A stretch of 55,607 bases of DNA, taken from NCBI GenBank assembly GCA_015491815.1, contig WFVC01000196.1, positions 1-55,607 of the forward strand. The letters run 5' to 3'. Source of the DNA: Gammaproteobacteria bacterium. GTDB taxonomy: Bacteria; Pseudomonadota; Gammaproteobacteria; UBA6429; Thiohalophilaceae. Of the stretch, positions 1 to 7,459 are shown in pieces; within the stretch, counting starts at the first letter, position 1; the number at the start of each line of letters is the position of its first letter. The position numbers and the translations under genes were made by a program. The notes beneath the pieces were generated by a model. The model was not told the DNA's origin, made no database searches, and saw only the letters and a program-made list of their open reading frames with translations.

Positions 1-2
1 CC

Positions 3-128
3 GATGGAAAAACCCGGCAGGGAAAGACAAGTGAATTATTGCGGGAAGATATTTTGAGTGAACTTTATCAGCATCGGATTCAATGCCTGAATCATGCGGG
101 CAGAACATTTTTTATCAGTGATGCGTAA
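3..128 (+). CDS. C-terminal fragment of an unidentified protein (cut by window edge)
   Basis: An open frame enters from the left edge and encodes 41 residues before TAA at 126-128, ending in RTFFISDA. The reading frame is uninterrupted and the composition is protein-like (charged, helix-prone stretch SELLREDILSELYQHR), but the fragment is too short for me to name a family. The other two forward frames have stops within the first 60 bases, which favours this frame. It could still be chance. Confidence 0.35.
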   Translation, partial: DGKTRQGKTSELLREDILSELYQHRIQCLNHAGRTFFISDA

Positions 129-192
129 TGAGTGACCTGTAAATACCTCACAAGACAAACAGGCTGAAACCACTAAATGTTTACCGGATAAT

Positions 193-330
193 TTAAGGAA
201 GCTCTGATTTATTCCACCGTTCGTGGTGAGCTTGTCGAACCATGAATATAGAATAGAATAAAATCAGTGTCTTATAAATTACACCCTTCGACAAGCTCAG
301 GGCAAACGGAATAAATCAGAGCTTCCTTAA
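193..330. repeat. Palindromic dispersed element, copy 1 (138 bp)
   Basis: The arms 193-215 and 308-330 are perfect 23-bp inverted repeats. The interior carries inverted versions of the motif TTCGACAAGCTCAG (about 228-240 and 285-300). Related elements sit at 12270-12416 and 15218-15286 and share the terminal core CTCTGATTWATT. No coding capacity is visible, so this looks like a non-autonomous, MITE- or REP-like intergenic element. Which transposase mobilises it cannot be told from the window. Confidence 0.85.
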
Positions 331-380
331 CAAACCATTATGGTTTGCCTTCGTTTAAACAGCCCCCTGAAACCTTTTTA

Positions 381-408
381 TAAAAAAGGCTCCACACAGG
401 AGCCTTTG
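381..408 (-). terminator. Rho-independent terminator of the 529-2619 lipoprotein gene
   Basis: A 9-bp stem (385-393 with 399-407, loop ACACA) is followed on the minus strand by a run of T (positions 387-382). It lies about 120 bp past the stop of the minus-strand lipoprotein gene. The fragment at 3-128 may share it from the other side, but the T run there is weaker. Confidence 0.7.
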
Positions 409-528
409 CATATATGAAATATTATTCTACTTTGACGAAATCATGATTACCCTATCACCTATGATGGTTGGTCTAATCATAGATAACGCTTTTAGTAAAA
501 TAAGAGCTTTACTCCCCTAGCTTATCCA

Positions 529-2619
529 TCAGCTGCATGCGTTTGTATCAGTACGATAGTTTAAATTCGTCGTCGAGCCTGCTGTAATAGTAACAGTACA
601 TTCAACATTACTATCATCTCTCATCTGGACACGATAAGTCCCTGCGGGAATGCTTAATATATAGGTTCCATCGCCACGGGTTCGCTGTGTTTTTATTAAA
701 TAATCGCTGCCCGCGCCACCTGTCATGACACGGGTTTTGAAATTTTTCTGTGCAGTAGTACCGTCACTGGTGATACTGACATTTAATGTGCCCCCGGCTA
801 ACAATGTGATATCAGACATGCTTGTTTGGGTGGCGTCCACCAGTGTTGCATTGGTGCTAATATCCGTTTTGCCGCTATAAACTGTCGTCCCCCAATCTTT
901 GGAATCATCAATCCGAACATATACCATATAATTTACATCACAGGTCTTGCAGTATAATTTGATAGAGCCATCACTGTTACTAAGTTCCTGACTTACCGTA
1001 TTACCTGAGTTGTCTAGCAACCACGCCTTGGCCTGACTAACGCCATTGCCATTGTATTTGATATTGGTGGAAATCGTAGTAACCGGGCCAACAGGACTAT
1101 AGCTTGCATTCGCTGCAGTCATATCCAGATCGGCGGATACCTGTCCATAACTTTGTATAAAGTATGTTCCAGGTTTTAACCAGATGCGATATTTCCCCTC
1201 TTTATTGGTTCGTAAACGCTGTGCGGCTCCGCCACCATCAGAAGATGCGCGATTGACGCGAACCCGCATTCCAGTCACCGCATTACCACCGGCACTGTCA
1301 AGTATAGTACCTGAGAGCTTATAGCCTTTTTCCAAATCAAAGTTAATAGTCGTTGTAGTGCCGGTGCTCAACGTAACCGGCGTTGATTCATAATAAGTAT
1401 TAACACCTGTAGAACCATTGTAATATTGAGAAGCGTAGGCTTTCAGAGTTCCATTTCTGACACCGATATTGTAAGTTCCAGCGATTACATTTATACGATA
1501 CAAACCTTCTGCATTGCTTCTCTTACCCGCAACCGGGAAGAAATTTTGAAATTTTCGTACTTGCACCTTGATACCTTCCAGCGCAGTGCCTGCCGCCAGT
1601 GAGCCGCCTGCTGCCGCCTTGATTGTGCCTTCAATACGCGCCCCCGCTTCAAGAGAAAAATTTCGCGTCACACTGGCTGATGCAGAAACTGTTATTTTTT
1701 CCGCGTCAATCTGCGAATATTTGGTGCCACTGGTATGCCACCATTCACTGGCCGCCATGCTGGTATTAGTAAAGTTAAGTGCGCCAAGAATATATTCACC
1801 ATCTGGCACGCTGACACAATAATTACCATCGCTGTCAGTTCTGGATCGCGCACGCGTTACCCAGTTTCCAAAATCACGCACTACAATTCTGATGTTAGCA
1901 AGATTTTCACCACTGGCGTCTTTGACATTGCCACATATTGATCCGGCTGCGGCAATACTGTTGATCTGATTATTTGTTTCTTCATCATTAATTGCTTCTG
2001 TCTGTACTGCACTCGACATGGCGGAAGCAGTTGTAAAACTGCTCGCATCAATATTCTGTGCGATGTTGTCCATCACATTCTGGAGTTCAGCAACTTCCTC
2101 TACTGAAACCCTGGACAGATCAGAAGCAGCAGATGTTATCAGCTCACTCACTGCTGTAGTGATGGGATCAACATTATTTGTAGTATCCGTGACACGCACA
2201 TCCATATTTTCACTAGCGCCTACCGCACGAATAATATATTTACTGTCTGGCGTAAACCTCGAACGTGCAGTCAGTGAATACTGACCATCAGCATCTGTGG
2301 TGGTGCTTGCAATAGCATCTCCGACTATGTTTCCATTCTCATCCACTTCAAATAATTTAATGGTTACACCAGAACCAACACTGGAAACACCAGAGACATC
2401 TGCTATCGCATATTTACCAAAAATACTGGCAAACATCTGTTCAAGTTTTGATGGTGGATTAAAGGCCATGCCACCACCCGGCGCAGAAACATTACCTGAC
2501 AGGGAAACCCCATCCCCACCCTTACAGGCCGTTAGCGCCAACATCGTAAATAATGCGGAGACTGTGATTAATATCAGTGTTCTATATTTTTCGAGAAACA
2601 AGAATTTTAATGAAATCAT
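529..2619 (-). CDS. Large lipoprotein with repeated carboxypeptidase-regulatory-like modules
   Basis: This is a 696-residue protein. A hydrophobic signal sequence (about residues 13-31) ends in the lipobox LTAC, so C32 is the probable lipidated residue of an outer-membrane lipoprotein. The rest is a string of about six beta-sandwich modules of the CarboxypepD_reg type, near residues 82-135, 228-283, 327-390, 432-490, 530-580 and 620-690. Each has the usual G-x-(V/I) start, a D/E-G-x-Y turn and a GxY end such as PDGEYILG or PAGTYRVQM. Residues about 150-225 are Ser/Ala/Asn-rich and look like a linker. A ribosome-binding site GAGGA precedes the ATG. Such proteins are usually surface or adhesion scaffolds; the actual partner is unknown. 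It is monocistronic with its own terminator at 381-408. Confidence 0.8.
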   Translation of the reverse strand: MISLKFLFLEKYRTLILITVSALFTMLALTACKGGDGVSLSGNVSAPGGGMAFNPPSKLEQMFASIFGKYAIADVSGVSSVGSGVTIKLFEVDENGNIVGDAIASTTTDADGQYSLTARSRFTPDSKYIIRAVGASENMDVRVTDTTNNVDPITTAVSELITSAASDLSRVSVEEVAELQNVMDNIAQNIDASSFTTASAMSSAVQTEAINDEETNNQINSIAAAGSICGNVKDASGENLANIRIVVRDFGNWVTRARSRTDSDGNYCVSVPDGEYILGALNFTNTSMAASEWWHTSGTKYSQIDAEKITVSASASVTRNFSLEAGARIEGTIKAAAGGSLAAGTALEGIKVQVRKFQNFFPVAGKRSNAEGLYRINVIAGTYNIGVRNGTLKAYASQYYNGSTGVNTYYESTPVTLSTGTTTTINFDLEKGYKLSGTILDSAGGNAVTGMRVRVNRASSDGGGAAQRLRTNKEGKYRIWLKPGTYFIQSYGQVSADLDMTAANASYSPVGPVTTISTNIKYNGNGVSQAKAWLLDNSGNTVSQELSNSDGSIKLYCKTCDVNYMVYVRIDDSKDWGTTVYSGKTDISTNATLVDATQTSMSDITLLAGGTLNVSITSDGTTAQKNFKTRVMTGGAGSDYLIKTQRTRGDGTYILSIPAGTYRVQMRDDSNVECTVTITAGSTTNLNYRTDTNACS

Positions 2620-2912
2620 ATACTAGTCCTCTTTGTTTGTTTTTTATCCACTTTGGAATTAGAAATATTTTAGACACCTGCTTCCCAAGCCACTATCGAC
2701 TCAGCAGCAAAAAACTTTAGACATGCAAAAAAAAAATAAAATAAGTAATATATTTGGAAAACAGGAGGTTAGGCGTACGAAATAATATTTATGTCGCCCA
2801 CCTGGATGACTGACAGCCAGGCTGGTAAAACCTGATGTAAATGGGAGTAAGGATTATCAGCAGGGGATAAACCACAGAGATTAAAGTGCGCACAATTTAG
2901 AAAGAACCTGTA
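2620..2912. other. AT-rich intergenic region
   Basis: These 293 bases separate the ParA gene from the lipoprotein gene, both on the minus strand. The stretch is AT-rich, especially 2640-2760, and must hold the lipoprotein promoter. I see no convincing ORF, strong hairpin or repeat in it. Confidence 0.5.
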
Positions 2913-3599
2913 TCAGGGAACATGCCGCTGATGTTTTGCCAGCATGGCCCGATTATCTTCCAGCCAGGCCATGATCTCCTGCCATTGGCGCCGGTCCTGC
3001 TCAGCGCGTTTATCCCAGAGTTCATGCACGCCAATTCCCCGCTCCGCCGCATGCACATAATGTTGAGTGTCCCGTAGGCTGGCGATAAACGGTAATTTCA
3101 GGGTGGCAAGAAAACGCTCCAGTGACTGATAGACTCGTGTATTTTTGCGAGTGCGATTCGCCAACACGCCGACCCGCACGCCGCGACTTCGGATCTTGCC
3201 AACCAGCAGCAATTCTTTGATAAACGTGGTCGCCGCATGAATATCAATGGGCGACGGCAATACCGGGATCAGCAGCACATTCACCTGACAGATAAAATCC
3301 ACCAGCGCCTGCCCGCTCACGCCAGCCGGCGCATCGATTACCACCCGTTCAGTCGTATGCGGCAAACGCAACTGAAAGGCGCGGGTCTGCGCCGAACCCG
3401 GCTGGCGATTCGCCTGCACGCCAAAAATTTGATTATCGTCCTGCGGGCGCAGACTGAGCCAGCGCATGCTGGAACCCTGTGGATCATAATCCATCAGCGC
3501 GGTGGCGAAACCCTGTTGCGCATAGAGGCTGGCCAGATTGGTTGCGACCGTGGTTTTCCCGCAGCCGCCTTTTGAATTGAGAACAATAATTTTTTGCAT
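2913..3599 (-). CDS. ParA/MinD-family ATPase (orphan)
   Basis: This 228-residue P-loop ATPase has the deviant Walker A motif KGGCGKTT at residues 10-17, the switch motif DYDPQGSS near residue 37 and a Walker B-type strand VIDAPAG near residue 88. ParA-family proteins are ATP-dependent dimers that position DNA or protein cargo on the nucleoid or membrane. No parB-like partner, parS-like repeat or chemotaxis/pilus positioning gene is adjacent, so it is an orphan whose cargo cannot be read from context. The length suits small ParA proteins without an N-terminal DNA-binding domain. The role as an ATPase is secure; its cellular function is not. Confidence 0.85.
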   Translation of the reverse strand: MQKIIVLNSKGGCGKTTVATNLASLYAQQGFATALMDYDPQGSSMRWLSLRPQDDNQIFGVQANRQPGSAQTRAFQLRLPHTTERVVIDAPAGVSGQALVDFICQVNVLLIPVLPSPIDIHAATTFIKELLLVGKIRSRGVRVGVLANRTRKNTRVYQSLERFLATLKLPFIASLRDTQHYVHAAERGIGVHELWDKRAEQDRRQWQEIMAWLEDNRAMLAKHQRHVP

Positions 3600-3787
3600 G
3601 CTTTAGTCAAACATTACGCCGAGACAAGGAAAGCCCCTGTTTTTCAAAAAATTTATCGGCCTGAGCTCGGATAATTCAAGTACAGAACAGGCGCTGGTCG
3701 ACAATTTTAACCAATAGCCGCGCTTATTTCAGCAAAACCGCCCCGCCATCCAGAGGCAAGATCATACTCTTTATCAGGCGGCCAGCA

Positions 3788-3887
3788 CCGTTGTAAGTAA
3801 TTGATCTTCAGTGTCGACCGCAGGGATGCGGTCATCAAGCCGACAGGGATGTCTTTACGGCGGATGAATATCAATTACTTACAACGG
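3788..3887. repeat. 100-bp element with 18-bp perfect terminal inverted repeats
   Basis: The sequence CCGTTGTAAGTAATTGAT at 3788-3805 is repeated in perfect inverse complement at 3870-3887. The interior holds a smaller hairpin, GACCGC-AGGGAT-GCGGTC, and a second AGGGATG-containing stem with CCGACAGGGATGTC. Two AGGGATG units inside a terminal palindrome recall dispersed intergenic repeats seen in other gammaproteobacteria. It lies between parA and the cobalamin riboswitch and has no coding capacity. Confidence 0.8.
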
Positions 3888-3959
3888 TCGCAGGGTGAAC
3901 TTACCCTGCCCCGCCGCCCGAACTTGACAGAATTCTCCTTCGCGCCTATCGTGCCCCTG

Positions 3960-4165
3960 CTTTCAGGTGCTTCAATATTCTGAAGTGAAACGGGAAGCCG
4001 GTGCGTCATATCCACGCGATATCACAATTCCGGCGCTGCCCCCGCAACGGTAAACAAGTACGGCAATCCTTACGCCACTGTCCGAAACACGGATGGGAAG
4101 GCGGACTTGTCAGCGTCATCCATGATGATGCAACTTGTGAGCCCGGAGACCGGCCTGAAACCTTC
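3960..4165 (+). promoter_or_regulatory. Cobalamin (AdoCbl) riboswitch
   Basis: The conserved blocks occur in the canonical order: a GGTGCTTC-like 5' stem at 3966-3973, GGGAAGCCGGTG at 3992-4003, GCTGCCCCCGCAACGGTAA at 4035-4053, GCCACTG at 4074-4080, TGGGAAGGC at 4094-4102, and the B12 box GAGCCCGGAGACCGGCCT at 4139-4156. It sits about 105 bp before the btuB start. In this family, binding of adenosylcobalamin represses the downstream gene, here by masking the ribosome-binding site or by termination. I did not resolve the expression platform. Confidence 0.96.
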
Positions 4166-4271
4166 ACTGTGTCGCGGAGGGCGAACACGGGTGTGATCTC
4201 TCTGCGCCCGTCTATTCCTCTGCACACTTGTCATGCACTACGCGGGTGAGCGTTTTATCAGAGGAATCACA

Positions 4272-6107
4272 ATGAAAAACACCCTGTTAACTAGGCGTCT
4301 GACGACGTCATTCTTAACCACTCTTTTTGCCACAAACCTTATTTCGCAGCCGCTACAGGCTGAGGAACAGGACGCCATTATCGTCACCGCCAACCGCACC
4401 GCGGAAACCGTCGATGAAACACTGGCGGCGGTCACGGTCATCAACCGTAAGAATATTGAACAAAGTCAGGCGCAGAACGTCACCGAGCTGCTGCGCCTGC
4501 AATCCGGCATTGATATTTCCAATAATGGCGGCCCCGGCGCGAATACCAGCCTGTTCATGCGCGGCACAAATTCAAACCAGACGCTGGTGCTGATCGATGG
4601 CGTGCGCGCCAGTTCCGCCACCACCGGCGCTTTTGCCTGGCAGCACCTGAATACCAGCGATATCGAACGCATTGAAATCGTGCGCGGCCCGCGCGCCGCG
4701 CAATACGGTTCCGATGCCATCGGCGGCGTGATTCAGATTTTCACCCGTCACAACAAAGCCGTGAACGTGCGAGTCATGGGCGGCTCCTATAAAACCGGTC
4801 AGATCGAAGCCGGTATCGGCGGCGGCGATAAAATCAAGTACAGCTTAAATGCCACCGGCCAAAGTTCAGAGGGCTTTTCACGCACCAGAGACACCAGCAG
4901 CTCCTATGATCCGGACAAGGACGGCTACCGCAACCAGAGTCTCAGTGGCAACATCCTGTTCCCCGTTTCGGATAAAACCAGCCTCAGATTCAGCGGCTGG
5001 TACAGCAAAAGCAATGTGGAATACGATGCCTACGGCGGCGTCTATGGCGTCAGTGACAATCGCAACGGCACCCTCGATGTACGTCTGAAAAATCAGACCA
5101 CGAGCAACTGGAGTCAAACCCTGAGCGCCGGTCTCGCCACCGATGACAGCAAGACCACCAGTTCCTCCATTTCCCGGATAAAAACAAACCGGCTGATGGC
5201 CGACTGGCAACATGATCTACTGCTCAATCCGAATAATCTGCTAAGTCTGGGGTTGAGCACCTATACTGACAAGGCGGATAATGTTTCCGTCAGCGGCAAC
5301 AGCACCCGCTTCGATGAATCCATTACTAACAATGCCGTCTTCGCCATTTTGCAAAGCAGTGTTAGCGGCAATGATATTTCACTCAGCGCACGACTTGACG
5401 ATCACGAACGCTATGGCAGTAACGGCACGGGACAACTTGCCTGGGGGCGTGACGCCACCAGCAAACTGCGCTTGTTGGCTTCCTATGGCAGCGCCTTCCG
5501 GGCGCCGACCATCAACGAACTGTATTATCCCAATTACGGTAATTCAGATCTAAACCCGGAAAAATCCACCACTGCGGAACTGGGACTGCGTTATCAACTC
5601 ACCCCACAACAACAGCTTCGCATCAACGCCTATCGCACCCGCATCACGGATATGATCCCGAGCGTTAATGTCGCGCTTTATACTTATGAAGCCACCAACA
5701 TTGGCAAGGCCAACATCGACGGGCTGGAACTGGAACATGATCTGAATCTGCAAGCCTGGGCATTGTTAACCCGTTTCACTTTGCAAAAGGCCATCGATGA
5801 CAGCGACAAGTCTGATCTGCTGCGCCGCCCCCGCCGCAAACTGTCCATGCAACTGCGCCATCAGCTAACTAAAAACGGCAGCCTCGGCGCAGAATGGCTG
5901 TATGCGTCAGAACGTAAAGACTACGGCAATGTCAGCCTGGACGCCTATAGTCTGGTTAATCTGAGCGGTCGCTATCAGGTGCTCAAAAGCACCTGGCTGG
6001 AAGCGCGCGTGGAAAACCTGTTTGACGCAGACTACCAGCTGGTCAACGGCTACAATACCGCGGGACTCTCTGTTTATGTTGGCATCAACTATGCGCCCGG
6101 AAAATAG
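4272..6107 (+). CDS. btuB: TonB-dependent vitamin B12 outer-membrane receptor BtuB
   Basis: This outer-membrane receptor imports cobalamins using TonB energy. The protein starting at 4272 has 611 residues. I prefer this ATG over 4233 because AGAGGA precedes it and a clean signal peptide follows (MKNTLLTRRL, cleavage after PLQA near residue 30). Just after cleavage is the TonB box DAIIVTANRT. The plug domain follows (about 50-155: TELLRLQSGID, MRGTNSNQTLVLIDG, IERIEIVRGPRAAQYGSDAIGGVI), then a 22-strand-type barrel ending in the typical VENLFDADYQLVNGYNTAG. The cobalamin riboswitch directly upstream fixes the substrate class. tonB follows after 12 bp and an adenosyltransferase after that, so import and cofactor activation are probably co-transcribed. 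Confidence 0.95.
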   Translation: MKNTLLTRRLTTSFLTTLFATNLISQPLQAEEQDAIIVTANRTAETVDETLAAVTVINRKNIEQSQAQNVTELLRLQSGIDISNNGGPGANTSLFMRGTNSNQTLVLIDGVRASSATTGAFAWQHLNTSDIERIEIVRGPRAAQYGSDAIGGVIQIFTRHNKAVNVRVMGGSYKTGQIEAGIGGGDKIKYSLNATGQSSEGFSRTRDTSSSYDPDKDGYRNQSLSGNILFPVSDKTSLRFSGWYSKSNVEYDAYGGVYGVSDNRNGTLDVRLKNQTTSNWSQTLSAGLATDDSKTTSSSISRIKTNRLMADWQHDLLLNPNNLLSLGLSTYTDKADNVSVSGNSTRFDESITNNAVFAILQSSVSGNDISLSARLDDHERYGSNGTGQLAWGRDATSKLRLLASYGSAFRAPTINELYYPNYGNSDLNPEKSTTAELGLRYQLTPQQQLRINAYRTRITDMIPSVNVALYTYEATNIGKANIDGLELEHDLNLQAWALLTRFTLQKAIDDSDKSDLLRRPRRKLSMQLRHQLTKNGSLGAEWLYASERKDYGNVSLDAYSLVNLSGRYQVLKSTWLEARVENLFDADYQLVNGYNTAGLSVYVGINYAPGK

Positions 6108-6119
6108 TTTCATCCACTT

Positions 6120-6845
6120 ATGAAAGCTGGCACCCACATACCGGTTCGGATGTGGCCGGCGGGCTATGCGGATAAGATTACAGCTTATCCGTTTAGCCTG
6201 CTGCTCGGGCTTTCCCTGCTCATCCACCTGCTGGCGCTGGCGGGATGGTCTTTCTCGTCAGTAAAACAGATCGAACGGGCTCTGCCGGTCGCGGATATTG
6301 CTATTCACCTGCAGCAGAGTAAAAGTAGAACCGAATCGGTAAAACCCCGCCCGGTTTCACCTGTTTCGGTTTCCAAACCACCTGCCCTTCGAGAAGCAGT
6401 CATCCCCAAGCGCACACAAGCTGTTAACACACCCGAGCCAACACCTATTGTTCACCGGCAAACGGCGATGGCGACAACCGCTGATACTGTAAAAACAGAC
6501 ACCCCGCCATCGCCTCCGGCACAACCCCAAACAGAGACTGATAACCCAACACCGTCGAACAACCACAGCCGCGTTATCAGTCAACTACAACGCAAGTTAA
6601 AGCAGTATTTTTATTATCCGCGTCTGGCGCGCCGGAAAAATATTCAGGGCGCCGTCGTGATCGGTTTTGCCATCGATCCACGCGGAACGCTCACCAACAT
6701 CCGGGTGATAAAAAGCTCCGGCTTCGCCATTCTTGATATGGCCGCCGAAGATGCTCTGCTGAAATTAGATCATCTGGATGATAATCAATACGGACAGACA
6801 GACAATCTCGAACTACCCGTTATATACAAACTAACCGAGGGTTAA
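6120..6845 (+). CDS. tonB: TonB-family energy transducer (dedicated to BtuB)
   Basis: This 241-residue inner-membrane-anchored protein has the TonB plan. A single N-terminal transmembrane helix lies at about residues 25-44 (FSLLLGLSLLIHLLALAGW). A long Pro/Lys/Thr-rich periplasmic linker follows (about 60-150). The C-terminal TonB domain (about 155-241) includes YYPRLARRKNIQGAVVIGF and a typical NIRVIKSSGFAILDMAAEDAL stretch. TonB couples the proton-motive force, through ExbBD, to outer-membrane receptors; exbB/exbD are not in the window. Its position between btuB and pduO under one riboswitch suggests it serves cobalamin uptake. No strong ribosome-binding site is visible before the ATG, which may reflect coupling with btuB; an internal ATG at 6150 is possible. 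Confidence 0.9.
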   Translation: MKAGTHIPVRMWPAGYADKITAYPFSLLLGLSLLIHLLALAGWSFSSVKQIERALPVADIAIHLQQSKSRTESVKPRPVSPVSVSKPPALREAVIPKRTQAVNTPEPTPIVHRQTAMATTADTVKTDTPPSPPAQPQTETDNPTPSNNHSRVISQLQRKLKQYFYYPRLARRKNIQGAVVIGFAIDPRGTLTNIRVIKSSGFAILDMAAEDALLKLDHLDDNQYGQTDNLELPVIYKLTEG

Positions 6846-6849
6846 ACTT

Positions 6850-7404
6850 ATGGGACATCGTTTATCAAAAATCTATACCCGCACCGGCGACAAAGGCGCG
6901 ACCGGACTCGGTGATGGAACCCGGGTTGACAAGGATCATGTGCGGGTCGAAGCCTATGGCGCCGTTGATGAGCTTAACAGCATCATCGGCATGATACTCG
7001 CGCATACGCTGCCCGAAGACGTGAAAAACTGCCTGATGGAGATTCAGAATGATCTGTTTGATCTGGGTGGTGAGTTCAGTTGCCCCAGTGACAAAAACAT
7101 GCCTGACAATTATGTGCAACGACTGGAAAACACCCTCGATGCTTTTAATCAACAGCTGCCTTCGCTGAAAGAATTTATTTTACCGGCCGGTGGGCCGGCC
7201 TGTTCGACCTGTCACCTTGCCCGTACTGTATGCCGACGCGCCGAGCGACGCGCCATTACGCTGGCAAAAGAAGAAGATATCAATCCGGTGGCGCTGGCCT
7301 ACCTCAACCGCCTGTCTGATCTACTGTTTGTCATTGCCCGCGTACTGGCCCGCGCCGAAAACGGCAAAGAAGTCCTGTGGCAACCCGGTAAAAACCAGGC
7401 ATAA
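6850..7404 (+). CDS. pduO: PduO-type ATP:cob(I)alamin adenosyltransferase
   Basis: The enzyme transfers the adenosyl group of ATP to cob(I)alamin, giving adenosylcobalamin. It has 184 residues, the normal size for the PduO/MMAB family. Signature motifs are the N-terminal ATP-binding loop YTRTGDKGATGLGDGTRV (about residues 9-26), VEAYGAVDELNSIIG (about 34-48), and near the C-terminus ARTVCRRAERR followed by NRLSDLLFVIARV. It starts 4 bp after tonB with GAGG upstream, so it is the third gene of the riboswitch operon, and a strong bidirectional terminator follows. In this operon it would convert imported corrinoid to the coenzyme form. Confidence 0.95.
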   Translation: MGHRLSKIYTRTGDKGATGLGDGTRVDKDHVRVEAYGAVDELNSIIGMILAHTLPEDVKNCLMEIQNDLFDLGGEFSCPSDKNMPDNYVQRLENTLDAFNQQLPSLKEFILPAGGPACSTCHLARTVCRRAERRAITLAKEEDINPVALAYLNRLSDLLFVIARVLARAENGKEVLWQPGKNQA

Positions 7405-7405
7405 A

Positions 7406-7447
7406 AAAAGGGCGGAGAACAAGGCTTCCCTCGTTCTCCGCCCTTTT
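7406..7447. terminator. Bidirectional terminator between pduO and hppA
   Basis: A perfect 15-bp stem (7406-7420 with 7433-7447) encloses a 12-base loop. It has A runs on the left and T runs on the right, so it can end transcription of the plus-strand btuB operon and the minus-strand hppA gene that converge here. Confidence 0.92.
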
Positions 7448-7459
7448 CACTCGCGCCTG

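Noticed and set aside
2913-3599. Chromosome- or plasmid-partition locus
   Set aside because: Only ParA is present; no parB, no parS-like repeats and no replication gene.
3801-4249. Short open frames over the repeat and riboswitch
   Set aside because: They cover the inverted-repeat element and conserved riboswitch blocks; the RNA explains the sequence better than a protein.
4233-4271. Earlier ATG for btuB at 4233
   Set aside because: It would add 13 residues before the signal peptide and has no ribosome-binding site; ATG 4272 has AGAGGA in front.
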